From Catenulispora sp. MAP5-51 (GTDB lineage Bacteria; Actinomycetota; Actinomycetes; Streptomycetales; Catenulisporaceae), in the NCBI RefSeq assembly GCF_041261205.1, contig NZ_JBGCCH010000021.1:62001-126000 (forward strand): 64,000 nucleotides of DNA, read 5' to 3'. The translations under genes were made by a program, and so were the position numbers. A model generated the notes under the pieces. It was not told the origin of the DNA. It saw nothing but the letters and a program-made list of their open reading frames with translations, and did not search any database. Positions 16,861 through 24,731 of this stretch are shown here, one piece after another. Each line of letters opens with the position of its first letter. Positions within the stretch are counted from its first letter, which is position 1.

Positions 16861-18765
16861 GTGGGTAGCAGTGCCCAGACCCTGGAGTTCCAGGCCGAGA
16901 CCCGCCAGCTGCTGCAGCTGGTCATCCACTCGATCTATTCGAACAAGGACATCTTCCTGCGCGAGCTGATCTCGAACGCCTCCGACGCGTTGGACAAGCT
17001 CCGCCTGGAATCCCTGGTCGACTCCGCCCTGGAGGCCGACGCCTCCGACCTGCACATCGACTTGGAGATCGACCGGGACGCGCGCACCCTGACCGTGCGC
17101 GACAACGGCATCGGCATGTCCCGGCAGGAGGTGGTGGAGCTGATCGGCACCATCGCCAAGTCCGGCACCGCGAGCCTGCTGGAGAAGATCAAGGCCGCCA
17201 AGGACGCCGAGGCGGCGCAGAGCCTGATCGGCCAGTTCGGCGTCGGCTTCTACTCGGCCTTCATGGTCTCCGACAAGGTCACGCTGCGCACCCGCCGCGC
17301 CGGCACCTCCGAGGGCACGCTGTGGGAGTCCGACGGCCAGGGCACCTACGACATCTCCGCCGTCGAGGACCTGCCGGTCGGCACCACGGTCACGCTGCAC
17401 CTGAAGGACGCCGACAGCGAGGACGGCCTCGCGGACTACCTGGCCGAGTGGAAGATCCGCTCGATCGTGAAGCAGTACTCGGACTTCATCCGCTGGCCCA
17501 TCCGGATGGCGGTGGAGCGCGCCGAGTCCGAGGGCGTGTCGGTCAGCGAGACGCAGACGCTGAACTCGATGAAGGCGCTGTGGTCCAAGGCCCGCAGCGA
17601 GGTCACCGAGGCCGAGTACCACGAGTTCTACCAGCAGATCAGCCACGACTGGGCCGACCCGGCCGAGATCATCCACATGCGCTCGGAGGGCACGTTCGCC
17701 TACGACGCGCTGCTGTTCATCCCCTCCCAGGCGCCCTTCGACCTGTTCTCGCACCAGACCAAGCGCGGGGTGCAGCTGTACGTCAAGCGCGTCTTCATCA
17801 TGGACGACTGCGAAGCGCTGATGCCGAACTACCTGCGCTTCGTCAAGGGCGTCGTGGACGCGCACGACCTGTCGCTGAACATCTCCCGCGAGATCCTGCA
17901 GCACGACCGCCACATCCGCGGCGTGCGCCGCCGCCTGGTCAAGAAGGTCCTGGGCACCATCAAGGACATGCAGGCCGCCAACGCCGAGGGCTACGCCAAG
18001 CTCTGGGACCAGTTCGGCAGGGTCCTGAAGGAAGGCCTGATCGAGGACACCGACAACACCGAGGTGCTGCTGGAACTCATCTCGGCTGAGTCCACCCATG
18101 ACCCGCAGGCGACCACCACGCTGCGCGAGTACGTGGCGCGCATGAAGGACGGCCAGGACGCGGTCTACTACCTCACCGGCGCCACCCGCGCCGCGGTGGA
18201 GAACTCCCCGCACATGGAGGCCTTCGCCGCCAAGGGCTACGAGGTCCTGATCCTCACCGACCCGGTCGACGAGGTCTGGGTCGACCAGGTCACCGAGTTC
18301 GACGGCCACCGCTTCCAGTCCATCGCCAAGGGCCAGGTCGACCTCGACACCGACGAGGAAGGCACCGAGGAGCGGACCAAGCGCGAAGCCGACTTCGCCA
18401 CCCTGCTGCCCTGGCTGGCCCAGACCCTGGCCGAGCACGTCAAGGCGGCCCGCCTGTCCTCCCGCCTGACCACCTCGGCGGCCTGCGTGGTCGGCGACGC
18501 GAACGACATCACCCCGATGCTGGAGAAGATGTACCGCGCGATGAACCAGCAGATCCCGCCGGTCAAGCGCATCCTGGAGATCAACCCCGACCACCCCCTG
18601 ATCACCGGCCTGCGCGAAGCCCACACCGCGAACCCCGACGACCCGGCCCTGCCCGACCTCGCCGAGATCGTCCTGGGCACCGCCCTGCTCGCCGAGGGCG
18701 GCGACCTGCCCGACCCGGCGCGGTTCGCGCGGCAGATCGCGGACCGGCTGGCGCGGAGTCTGTGA
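16861..18765 (+). CDS. htpG: Molecular chaperone HtpG (Hsp90)
   Basis: A 634-residue protein, the usual length. The N-terminal ATPase has IYSNKDIFLRELISNASDALDKLR, DNGIGMSRQE, GTIAKSGT and GQFGVGFYSAFMV. The middle domain has LYVKRVFIMDD, RFVKGVVDAHDLSLNISRE (with the catalytic arginine) and the C-terminal dimerisation segment ends near RILEINPDHPLI. The GTG at 16861 follows GAAGGAG. A 15-bp perfect hairpin follows the stop. Cytoplasmic heat-shock chaperone; its place beside the stressosome suits a stress island. Confidence 0.97.
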   Translation: MGSSAQTLEFQAETRQLLQLVIHSIYSNKDIFLRELISNASDALDKLRLESLVDSALEADASDLHIDLEIDRDARTLTVRDNGIGMSRQEVVELIGTIAKSGTASLLEKIKAAKDAEAAQSLIGQFGVGFYSAFMVSDKVTLRTRRAGTSEGTLWESDGQGTYDISAVEDLPVGTTVTLHLKDADSEDGLADYLAEWKIRSIVKQYSDFIRWPIRMAVERAESEGVSVSETQTLNSMKALWSKARSEVTEAEYHEFYQQISHDWADPAEIIHMRSEGTFAYDALLFIPSQAPFDLFSHQTKRGVQLYVKRVFIMDDCEALMPNYLRFVKGVVDAHDLSLNISREILQHDRHIRGVRRRLVKKVLGTIKDMQAANAEGYAKLWDQFGRVLKEGLIEDTDNTEVLLELISAESTHDPQATTTLREYVARMKDGQDAVYYLTGATRAAVENSPHMEAFAAKGYEVLILTDPVDEVWVDQVTEFDGHRFQSIAKGQVDLDTDEEGTEERTKREADFATLLPWLAQTLAEHVKAARLSSRLTTSAACVVGDANDITPMLEKMYRAMNQQIPPVKRILEINPDHPLITGLREAHTANPDDPALPDLAEIVLGTALLAEGGDLPDPARFARQIADRLARSL

Positions 18766-18770
18766 GCGGC

Positions 18771-18805
18771 GGGGCGCGGCCGGCCGGTGTGGCCGGCCGC
18801 GCCCC
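18771..18805 (+). terminator. 15-bp GC hairpin after htpG
   Basis: GGGGCGCGGCCGGCC (18771-18785) pairs perfectly with 18791-18805 around a 5-base loop, 5 bp after the htpG stop. No T-tract. Confidence 0.75.
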
Positions 18806-18809
18806 ACGC

Positions 18810-18847
18810 CTGGGCAGCATCGAAAGGTCTGGGTAGCATCGAAGGAT
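18810..18847 (+). repeat. Two 19-bp tandem repeats before the histidine phosphatase
   Basis: CTGGGCAGCATCGAAAGGT and CTGGGTAGCATCGAAGGAT are adjacent and differ at three positions. The second copy runs into the ATG at 18846. Confidence 0.6.
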
Positions 18848-19676
18848 GCTGATCCTGGTCCGCCACGCGATGCCGGACCTCGATCCGCAGACGCCCCCGC
18901 ACGAGTGGCCGTTGGGGGAGGACGGCCGTTCGGCGGCGGGAGCGTTGGCCGGCGTTCTCCCGGCCGGCGCGCTGCTGGTGGCCAGCACCGAGCCGAAGGC
19001 CTGGCAGACCCTGGAGCCGGCCGGCCCGGTCGACCGTGACCTGCGGTTCGCCGAGATCCGGCGCATCGAGCCCTGGGAGGGCGACTACCGCCGGCTTCGC
19101 CGCGAGTATGTCGAGGGCGTAGACCATCCCGACTGGGAACCTCGGGCCCAGGTCGCCGAGCGCTTCGACACCGCCGTCGCCGAGCACCTCGGCATCGCGG
19201 GCGAACGGCCGCTGGTCGTCGCTTCCCACGGCATGGCGATGACCGTGTGGCTGACGGCCCGCATCGGCCTGCCGGACCCCGGCGCTTTCTGGGCCGGGCT
19301 CCGTTTTCCCGACGCCCGCTGCGTGGACCTCACCGCCGGGACCGTCAACGCTCTGACAGTCGCGCAGCAGCGCGGTCGCCTCCAGCCGGTCGTCGCCGGC
19401 GATGTCGGCGAGGACCGCGCGGACTCCGAGCACCCGCTCGTCGCGGCTGGCGGGATCGGTGACGGCGCCGTTGCGGACCACGTTGTCGATCACGATGACG
19501 CTGCCGGGGCGGGTCAGTGCCAGGGATGCCTTGAGGTAGGCGGGGTTGCTGGGCTTGTCGGCGTCGATGAACACGAAGTCGTAGGGCGCGGTGCCGTCGG
19601 CGATGAGGGTGTCGACGAAGTAGGCGTCGACATCGCGCCAGGACTTCTCGGACTCATACATGGCGGCTCTCCCTAG
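18846..19676 (+). CDS. Histidine phosphatase (phosphoglycerate-mutase-like) with a foreign C-terminal tail
   Basis: The first ~170 residues are a histidine phosphatase: LILVRHAMPD (phospho-histidine), LLVASTEPKAW, ELRFAEI-like segment and VVASHGMAMTVWL with the second histidine. The family ends at about LTAGTVN, near 19350. Here the frame does not stop but runs on for ~105 residues that are the antisense of a methyltransferase fragment, to a stop at 19676. The original stop was evidently lost in a deletion that joined two convergent genes. The catalytic core is intact, so activity is possible. Confidence 0.75.
   Translation: MLILVRHAMPDLDPQTPPHEWPLGEDGRSAAGALAGVLPAGALLVASTEPKAWQTLEPAGPVDRDLRFAEIRRIEPWEGDYRRLRREYVEGVDHPDWEPRAQVAERFDTAVAEHLGIAGERPLVVASHGMAMTVWLTARIGLPDPGAFWAGLRFPDARCVDLTAGTVNALTVAQQRGRLQPVVAGDVGEDRADSEHPLVAAGGIGDGAVADHVVDHDDAAGAGQCQGCLEVGGVAGLVGVDEHEVVGRGAVGDEGVDEVGVDIAPGLLGLIHGGSP
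19365..19661 (-). pseudogene. Decayed O-methyltransferase (CCoAOMT family), internally deleted and 3'-truncated
   Basis: From an ATG at 19661 (preceded by GGGAG) the frame reads SWRDVDAYFVDTLI, the family's N-terminus, and passes directly to YDFVFIDADKPSNPAYL, DNVVRNGAVTDPASRD and LEATAL. The AdoMet-binding segment of about 100 residues that should lie between the first two blocks is missing, and the terminal QTVG.KGWDG block is replaced by the antisense of the phosphatase. It lacks cofactor-binding residues, so it cannot be an active methyltransferase. Confidence 0.8.
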
Positions 19677-19701
19677 TGAGGATTCAGGGTATGCCACCCC
19701 C

Positions 19702-19726
19702 GTTTGACTCCTGTGAAGCTGGCTAT
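19702..19726 (+). promoter_or_regulatory. SigB/SigF-type promoter
   Basis: GTTT (19702-19705), 15 bp, GGCTAT (19721-19726). It points at the small membrane-type frame starting at 19817. Confidence 0.5.
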
Positions 19727-19816
19727 CAGGTGCCGGCCGTCCCGGGATCCCTTCCGGGTGGCCGACCGCATCTGTAGTCGTCAGAGGCGGACGCGGAGCG
19801 GGGAGGAGCCGGTCGG

Positions 19817-20422
19817 ATGTCAGAACCCTTCCACCCTCGCGAGGACGTGCCGCCCGCAGGCGGGTCCTGGGTGCGGATGGGATTCGGGTTCGGTATCGGG
19901 CTCCTCCTCGCTTATGGCCTCCGCCAACCCGGGCGCGGGCCTCAGGCCAGGTCGGCCTCGGGCTCGGCGACGGGTCCGATCTCGGTGAACAGGGTCCTGA
20001 TTCCGGCCAGGTCCAGGACGCGCTGGACGGGCACGGAGGGCGCGGCCAGGGCGATGTCGCGGCCGTTCGCGTCGGCCCGCTGCATGGCGTGGACCAGGAC
20101 GCGCAGCCCCATGGAGTCCAGGAAGGTGATGCCGGAGCAGTCGATGACCAGGTCGCAGCTGGCGTCCCAGGACTGGTCGAGGTCGTCGTGGAACCGGGTG
20201 TGGGCGGCGAGGTCGACGTCGCCGGCGACGGTGAGGACCAGGCGGTCCGCGATGCGTGTCGCGGTACTAGAGAACTCCATGGCCGGCTCCTTGTCGTGGT
20301 CCCCGGTGCGGCGTCGTGCCGGCGCCGGTGGCGGCTCCAGCTTTCGGCATCGCCGACGCCTCTGTCAACTGATACATGAATTATGTCTCCTGTTTTTGAC
20401 TTCGTGGGTAAGGTTGTCGTGA
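19817..20422 (+). CDS. Possible small membrane protein, long frame antisense to a STAS gene
   Basis: The ATG at 19817 has a strong GGGGAGGAG site and a stress-type promoter ~90 bp upstream. Only the first ~40 residues look like protein: a polar start, then RMGFGFGIGLLLAYGLRQPGR, one glycine-rich membrane helix. Beyond about 19942 the frame is simply the antisense of the STAS gene. Either a short membrane protein has lost its stop or this is a fortuitous frame. The true 3' end is uncertain. Confidence 0.35.
   Translation: MSEPFHPREDVPPAGGSWVRMGFGFGIGLLLAYGLRQPGRGPQARSASGSATGPISVNRVLIPARSRTRWTGTEGAARAMSRPFASARCMAWTRTRSPMESRKVMPEQSMTRSQLASQDWSRSSWNRVWAARSTSPATVRTRRSAMRVAVLENSMAGSLSWSPVRRRAGAGGGSSFRHRRRLCQLIHELCLLFLTSWVRLS
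19942..20280 (-). CDS. STAS-domain anti-sigma factor antagonist (RsbV-like)
   Basis: A 112-residue single STAS domain: VLTVAGDVDLAAH at the second strand and ITFLDSMGLRVLVHAM with the phosphorylatable serine. Such proteins bind anti-sigma ATPases when unphosphorylated and free the sigma factor. It is divergent from the anti-sigma/sigma pair at 20450-21742, its most obvious partner. A 28-bp element in the divergent region is repeated at the other STAS locus (38138-38165). Confidence 0.9.
   Translation of the reverse strand: MEFSSTATRIADRLVLTVAGDVDLAAHTRFHDDLDQSWDASCDLVIDCSGITFLDSMGLRVLVHAMQRADANGRDIALAAPSVPVQRVLDLAGIRTLFTEIGPVAEPEADLA
20362..20389. promoter_or_regulatory. Shared STAS-locus element, copy 1
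   Basis: CTGTCAA, six bases, then CATGAATTATGTCTC. The same arrangement (CTGTCAA, N6, CATGAAATATGTTTC) lies at 38138-38165 in the same orientation relative to a STAS gene. Read on the minus strand, toward the STAS gene, it contains TTGACAG. ACAT-N5-ATGT within it is an inverted repeat. Confidence 0.55.
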
Positions 20423-20449
20423 TGATCGAGCCAGCGTCGGGGAGCAGCA

Positions 20450-20947
20450 ATGGAATCTGAAGAACATTCCGATCGGACGTCGGCCGAGGCCGGAAGCGGC
20501 ATCGCTGTCGAGCCCGGGGCCCAGCCCGGCCCGGAGACGGTGGTGATCCAGGTGCCGGCCGATGCCGACTACCTGCCGGTCATCCGCTCCGCCAGCGCGC
20601 ACGTGGCCACCAAGCTCGGTTGCACGCTGGCGGAGGTGGCCGACCTGCGGTTGGCGGTGGACGAGGCCTGCGGCCTGCTGCTGCGGCACACGGTCCGCGA
20701 CAGCGACGGCGACGGCGACGAGCACGGCGCCGACGGCGTCGCGGCCGGGGATCTGGTGTGCCGTTTCATCCTGGACGGCCCGGCGCTGCGTGTGGTCCTG
20801 AGCCGCCGGGCGCGGAACGCGGCGCCTCCGCAAAGCGACGAGTTCGGGTGGACGATCCTGTCGGCTCTGGTGGACGACATCCTGTGGCGGGTCGACGGTC
20901 CCACGGTGCACGTCGAGATTTTGAAGCGCCGCGCGGCCGGGAGGTGA
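20450..20947 (+). CDS. RsbW-like anti-sigma factor ATPase
   Basis: A 165-residue protein. After a 30-residue acidic tail it has VPADADYLPVIRSASAHVATKLG, the ATPase helix ADLRLAVDEACGLLL and a terminal DEFGWTILSALVDDILWRVDG. The asparagine of the N-box, which binds magnesium-ATP in true RsbW, is absent (DEACGLLL). The stop abuts the sigma gene, the usual anti-sigma/sigma operon. A paralogue with the same substitution is at 42999-43475. Confidence 0.87.
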   Translation: MESEEHSDRTSAEAGSGIAVEPGAQPGPETVVIQVPADADYLPVIRSASAHVATKLGCTLAEVADLRLAVDEACGLLLRHTVRDSDGDGDEHGADGVAAGDLVCRFILDGPALRVVLSRRARNAAPPQSDEFGWTILSALVDDILWRVDGPTVHVEILKRRAAGR

Positions 20948-21742
20948 GTGGTGAACTCCCCTGCCGTATCGGAGGACTACGCCCGGGAGAGGGCCGCGGC
21001 GCGGGCCGCGCTGGTGCGCCTGCGCAAGATGCCGCCGGACGATCCGGAATATGGGGGCCTGCGCGAGTGGGTCATCGGGGAGTACATGTCGTATGCCCGG
21101 TATATAGCGGGCAGGTTCCGGCAGCGCGGTGAGGCGCAGTCGGATCTGGAGCAGGTGGCCTATCTCGGTCTGGTGAAGGCGGTCGACAACTTCGATCCCG
21201 ATTTCGGTGCGGCGTTCCTGACCTACGCCACGCCGATGATCGCCGGCGAGGTCAGGCGCCATTTCCGGGACACCACCTGGGACGTGCACGTGCCGCGCCG
21301 GGTCCAGGAGAACGCCTTGGCCGTGCGGGCCGCCGAGCGCGAGCTCAACCAGGAGCTGGGATACGCGCCGTCGGCGGCACAGATCGCCGAGCGGCTGGAG
21401 CTGTCCGCCGACGAGGTGGCCGAGGCCTACGAAGCCAGTGCCGCGCATCACACCGCCTCGCTGGACGTGCCGGTGGCGATGTCCGACGGTGACGGTGCCA
21501 GCCTGGGCGAGCTGATCGGGGACGAGGATCCCGGCTTCGAGCTGGTGGTGGACCGGGAGGCGCTCAAGCCGCTGCTGGCCGAGCTGTCGACCCGGGACAA
21601 GAAGATCCTGCTGATGAGGTTCTTCCGGAACATGTCCCAGACCCAGATCGGCGAGGAGCTCGGCGTGTCCCAGATGCAGGTCTCCCGGCTGCTGTCGCAG
21701 ATCCTCGGCCGCCTGCACGAGCAGGTCGAGGCCGGGCACTGA
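20948..21742 (+). CDS. RNA polymerase sigma factor, SigB/SigF/SigG group
   Basis: A 264-residue group 3 sigma factor. Region 2 contains EQVAYLGLVKAVDNFDPDFG and FLTYATPMIAGEVRRHFRDT; region 3 VPRRVQENALAVRAAERELNQELG; region 4 RFFRNMSQTQIGEELGVSQMQVSRLLSQIL. GTG codons at 20948 and 20951 are both possible; the first abuts the anti-sigma stop. It should recognise GTTT-N14/15-GGGNAN promoters of the kind found throughout this window. A paralogue lies at 42182-43015. Confidence 0.92.
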   Translation: MVNSPAVSEDYARERAAARAALVRLRKMPPDDPEYGGLREWVIGEYMSYARYIAGRFRQRGEAQSDLEQVAYLGLVKAVDNFDPDFGAAFLTYATPMIAGEVRRHFRDTTWDVHVPRRVQENALAVRAAERELNQELGYAPSAAQIAERLELSADEVAEAYEASAAHHTASLDVPVAMSDGDGASLGELIGDEDPGFELVVDREALKPLLAELSTRDKKILLMRFFRNMSQTQIGEELGVSQMQVSRLLSQILGRLHEQVEAGH

Positions 21743-21754
21743 CCATCGCCGACC

Positions 21755-21773
21755 ACCGCCGACGCCCGGCGGT
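21755..21773 (+). terminator. Hairpin after sigma operon 1
   Basis: ACCGCCG (21755-21761) and CGGCGGT (21767-21773) form a perfect 7-bp stem with a 5-base loop, 12 bp after the stop. Confidence 0.5.
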
Positions 21774-21812
21774 CCGTTCAGCGCTGCTGATGCGGACACC
21801 GGGCAGCGGCGG

Positions 21813-22268
21813 TCACAGCCTTTCGGCCAATGTCTGCCGCACGCGGCTCGCGGTGCTCCGGCTCCACACCCTGAGCTCACGGACCAGTTCGGCGCCGGCC
21901 GCCTCGTGAGCCTCCCACGCGCGGCCGCAGCCGGTGTCGGCGGTTCTCAGATCGGTCTGGGCTTGGGCGAGCGCGGCATGATCGCCGGACCGCCAGGCGG
22001 CTTGGACCCGGCCCGCGGCCCGTTCCCGCGTGCGGACGCAGGCGCCGAGGACGGCCTCGGCCTGGCTCTCGGCGACCAGGAGCCGTCCGATCCAGGCGTC
22101 GCTCACGGCCTGCTCGGCGGTGCGGACGGCTTCGCGGTCCGAGGTCGGTTCGGAGTCGGAGTCAGAGCTGGAGTCGGAGTCAGAGCTGGAGTTGGAGTCG
22201 GATTCGAGTTCGGCTTCGGATTCAGATTCAGGTTCGGGGTCCGGCCCGAAGGTGTTCCACGCGTCCAC
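21813..22268 (-). CDS. Hypothetical protein with Ser/Asp/Glu repeat region
   Basis: About 151 residues. Residues 8-45 are almost only S, D and E, encoded by 18-bp tandem units (GGAGTCGGAGTCAGAGCT and variants, 22145-22240). The C-terminal 100 residues are helical with regularly spaced alanine, arginine and leucine, suggesting a coiled coil. The GTG at 22268 is ten bases from AGGAG; a GTG at 22277 is too close to it. A SigB-type promoter stands 37 bp upstream. No family recognised; the acidic part may be a flexible linker. Confidence 0.6.
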   Translation of the reverse strand: MDAWNTFGPDPEPESESEAELESDSNSSSDSDSSSDSDSEPTSDREAVRTAEQAVSDAWIGRLLVAESQAEAVLGACVRTRERAAGRVQAAWRSGDHAALAQAQTDLRTADTGCGRAWEAHEAAGAELVRELRVWSRSTASRVRQTLAERL

Positions 22269-22304
22269 TGACAGCACACTCCTCTCGCTGGCGCAGCCGT
22301 CCTG

Positions 22305-22329
22305 CTGCCCGGGCGTGTGCGAGGTAAAC
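22305..22329 (-). promoter_or_regulatory. SigB/SigF-type promoter
   Basis: On the minus strand: GTTT (22329-22326), 15 bp, GGGCAG (22310-22305), ahead of the Ser/Asp-rich gene. The spacer is strikingly like that of the promoter at 43617-43641 (GTTTACC, then GCCCGGGCAGCAG). Confidence 0.65.
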
Positions 22330-22349
22330 GGTGGTAGCGGTAGTCGCGG

Positions 22350-22712
22350 CTACGGAGCGATCGCCGAGCAGTCGAGGCCGCCGGTCGTGGTGGTAGTGGC
22401 CCCGGTGCTGTCGGTGACGGTCAGGCTGAGCGCCGACTGCCGTTTCACGGTGCACAGGCCGAGCGCGACCTGGCCGTTGGCCCCGTGCGTGATGGCCGCG
22501 TTGGTGATCGGCGTCCAGGCGAACGTGTAGGGCGCCGTGCCGCCCGACACGGTGGCGGCGCACACGAAGTGGCCGCCACCACTGCTGGAGCAGTCAGCGG
22601 TGGCGCTCAGGCCGGCGGCGTGGGCCGGCGAGGCGACGCCGAGCGCCGCGGCGGACAGGAGCGCGGCGAGCGGTACGGCGGCACGCCGCGCTGACCGGGG
22701 TGTAGCGGACAT
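22350..22712 (-). CDS. Small secreted protein
   Basis: A 120-residue protein with a Sec signal (RRAAVPLAALLSAAALG, cleavage after AHA near residue 32). The mature part is Ser/Thr/Gly-rich with three cysteines plus one near the end, and has the pattern VSGGTAPYTFAWTPI typical of Ig-like or PKD-like extracellular modules. It follows no obvious operon. A short inverted repeat (GGGCTCT-N11-AGAGCCC, 22741-22765) lies in its leader region. Function unknown. Confidence 0.65.
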   Translation of the reverse strand: MSATPRSARRAAVPLAALLSAAALGVASPAHAAGLSATADCSSSGGGHFVCAATVSGGTAPYTFAWTPITNAAITHGANGQVALGLCTVKRQSALSLTVTDSTGATTTTTGGLDCSAIAP

Positions 22713-22826
22713 GGTGGTGGCCTCCCGAGTCCGTGGCTCGGGGCTCTCAGTGAGACTCAGAGCCCTTACTTACTGAGATGGTGCATCCGGCGCACCCCGG
22801 CCGCAAGCCTGGGTTCTCACGCTGGA

Positions 22827-22918
22827 CCCGCCTGCCGCACCTGCCTGGCGGACCCGCTTGCCGCGCCCGCCTGCCGCGCCCGCCTGCCGGACCCGCTTGC
22901 CGCACCCTGCCTGCCGCA
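22827..22918. repeat. 13-bp tandem repeat array
   Basis: Seven copies of a ~13-bp unit (consensus CCCGCYTGCCGNN) lie between the small secreted protein and the 3' end of the glycosidase gene. No coding frame through it looks real. Confidence 0.7.
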
Positions 22919-22943
22919 CCCGCCACGGGATTGCGCACCCGCC

Positions 22944-24623
22944 TCAGGAATGCGCGGCCGGCACCGTGATCGCGTCGATGTCCGGAGCCGCCGCGTCCCC
23001 GTTGCTGAAGGAGATCGTGTTCGTCCCGGCGGCCAATTGCAGCGTGACCGTCTGGTTCCCCGGCGTCGTGAACGCACCGGTCGTCCCGAAGGTCACCGTC
23101 TGCGGAGCCCCGCCGTTGACGCTGATCGCGGCCTGCCGACTCGCGGAGCCGTCGGTGAAGGCCACCGTCACCGGGTAGGCGCCCGCGCCGCCGGCCGCCG
23201 TGACGCCGGTGAACGTCAGCGTGCCGGTGCCGCCGGACTGCTTGCCGAGATGGCCCACCCGCTCGCCTCCGGAGCACGCGGCGCACGCGATCACGCTCGC
23301 CGTCCCGGACAAGGTGTTCGCCGTGGACTCGGCCTCGTACGTCGTCGGCGTGCCGCCGCCGGTCGAGCCGCCCGGCAGGAGCAGGAACGGGTCGGCCGCG
23401 GTGCCGGCCAGCAGGTACCAGGACGTCGCCCCGGTGTGGAGTGCCGCGTAGTAGTAGTCGGAGTCGCAGTCGGACAGCTTGTCGTGCGAGGCCGCGACGA
23501 TGCCCAGGCCGTTGTTGTGCACGGCGGTGGTCTGGGCCAGCTGGATCGAGTTCAAGTAGCCCTGAGCTTTGGCCGCGTCGCCACCGCCGTTCCGGACGGC
23601 GAGCGCGTCGGCCAGGTGCGCCGTGCCCTCGAACCAGACCTTGGACCGGTCGCAGGCCGCGAAGCTGACACCGGTGAACGCGCCGTCGGTGACCGCCAGG
23701 TTCGCCACGTCCCAGTCGATCGACGCGGCGTGGGCGGAGTCCTTGAACGCCAGGTACGACCAGGTGTTGACGTCCTCGGGCAGGAAGCCCTTGTTCAGGC
23801 TGGTGCCGTCCGGATTGGTGCCGACCCAGAACTTCTTGTCCGCGCTGTCCCACATGACGGTGACGAAGGACTGCGCGTGTCCGGCATCCGTGCTCCAGGT
23901 GCCGTCGCCGGTCTCGGTCGCCAGCATGGTGAAGAACGCGAAGATGTCGATATTGTGCTCCGTCGACTTCCATGTCAGCTTGCCGCTGGAGTCGTACCCG
24001 CCGGTGTAGCCGCCGGGACCGTTGGTGGCGTAGGCGTTCTTCTGGATCCAGGCCGCCACGCTCGTCGCGCCGGTGAGGTAGGACTTCACCCCGGTCCGGG
24101 CGTACAACTGCACCAGCGCCTGGCCCACCCAGGCCATGTTGCCCACGTCGCTGGTGTCGTCGGTCGCGTCGACCTTGCTCGGCGAGGTGAGCGGTTTCGG
24201 GGCGTAGGCGGCGCGGATCCGGCCGTCCTTGGCGGCGTCGTTGGCCTGCACGTAGAGCAGCGCGTTGCCGATCACCTCGGCACGCGCCACGTCATCGGCG
24301 CTCCCGCGGGCCAGGAGCGCGTCGACCACGAGGGCGTCGTCGTAGGTCACCGAGTCGGTGAACGAGCCCATCGCGGAGTCGGCGATGAAGCTCTGCACGA
24401 GGCGGGTCGTGCTGCCGGTGGCGTACTTGTCCATCATCTGGTCGAGGAACGTGTAGCCGTTCGCCGTGCTGGTCGGCGTGATCGAGACCGGGGCGGCCGC
24501 GCGGACCCCGGTCGCGCCGGCGCCGGCCGCCACCGCGGTGATCCCGACGGCTGCCGCCGTCACCATGGCCGCGGACATCCACAGCCTGCTGATTCCGTGT
24601 CGCAATGTCGTCACGGCGGTCAT
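22944..24623 (-). CDS. Secreted alpha/alpha-barrel glycoside hydrolase with C-terminal CBM35
   Basis: A 559-residue protein with an N-terminal signal (hydrophobic AAMVTAAAVGITAVAAGAG). Residues about 50-415 look like an alpha/alpha toroid glycosidase: repeated helical hairpins with SVTYDDALVVDALL, GNMAWVGQALVQLYARTG, KSTEHNIDIFAFF and NTWSYLAFKDS. The exact GH family cannot be fixed by eye. After a Gly/Thr linker, residues about 430-555 form a CBM35-like beta-sandwich (TYEAEST, GTLTFTGV, DIDAITVP). It diverges from a GntR/UTRA repressor with two operator-like palindromes between, so it is probably a carbohydrate-induced exoenzyme. Confidence 0.75.
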   Translation of the reverse strand: MTAVTTLRHGISRLWMSAAMVTAAAVGITAVAAGAGATGVRAAAPVSITPTSTANGYTFLDQMMDKYATGSTTRLVQSFIADSAMGSFTDSVTYDDALVVDALLARGSADDVARAEVIGNALLYVQANDAAKDGRIRAAYAPKPLTSPSKVDATDDTSDVGNMAWVGQALVQLYARTGVKSYLTGATSVAAWIQKNAYATNGPGGYTGGYDSSGKLTWKSTEHNIDIFAFFTMLATETGDGTWSTDAGHAQSFVTVMWDSADKKFWVGTNPDGTSLNKGFLPEDVNTWSYLAFKDSAHAASIDWDVANLAVTDGAFTGVSFAACDRSKVWFEGTAHLADALAVRNGGGDAAKAQGYLNSIQLAQTTAVHNNGLGIVAASHDKLSDCDSDYYYAALHTGATSWYLLAGTAADPFLLLPGGSTGGGTPTTYEAESTANTLSGTASVIACAACSGGERVGHLGKQSGGTGTLTFTGVTAAGGAGAYPVTVAFTDGSASRQAAISVNGGAPQTVTFGTTGAFTTPGNQTVTLQLAAGTNTISFSNGDAAAPDIDAITVPAAHS

Positions 24624-24630
24624 TCTTGAG

Positions 24631-24679
24631 CTGACGAAAGGTCAAGTCAAGAGTCTTAACCAGACTGACGTTTGGTCAG
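24631..24679. promoter_or_regulatory. Twin GntR operators
   Basis: CTGACG-AAA-GGTCAA (24631-24645) and CTGACG-TTT-GGTCAG (24665-24679) share 11 of 15 bases and have centres 34 bp apart; the second contains the perfect inverted repeat CTGAC-N5-GTCAG. They lie between the divergent glycosidase and GntR genes. Confidence 0.7.
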
Positions 24680-24731
24680 CTATCACGGCTGCCCATGGCG
24701 CCACGCCGCCGCGAAGCCTTACCCTTTGTCA

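Noticed and set aside
20391-20416. GTTTTTGACTTCGTGGGTAA considered as a SigB-type promoter for anti-sigma operon 1
   Set aside because: GTTT and GGGTAA are only 10 bp apart; the required 14-16 bp spacing is not met.
22827-22918. Possible CRISPR array
   Set aside because: Units of 13 bp are contiguous and have no spacers; no cas gene is nearby.
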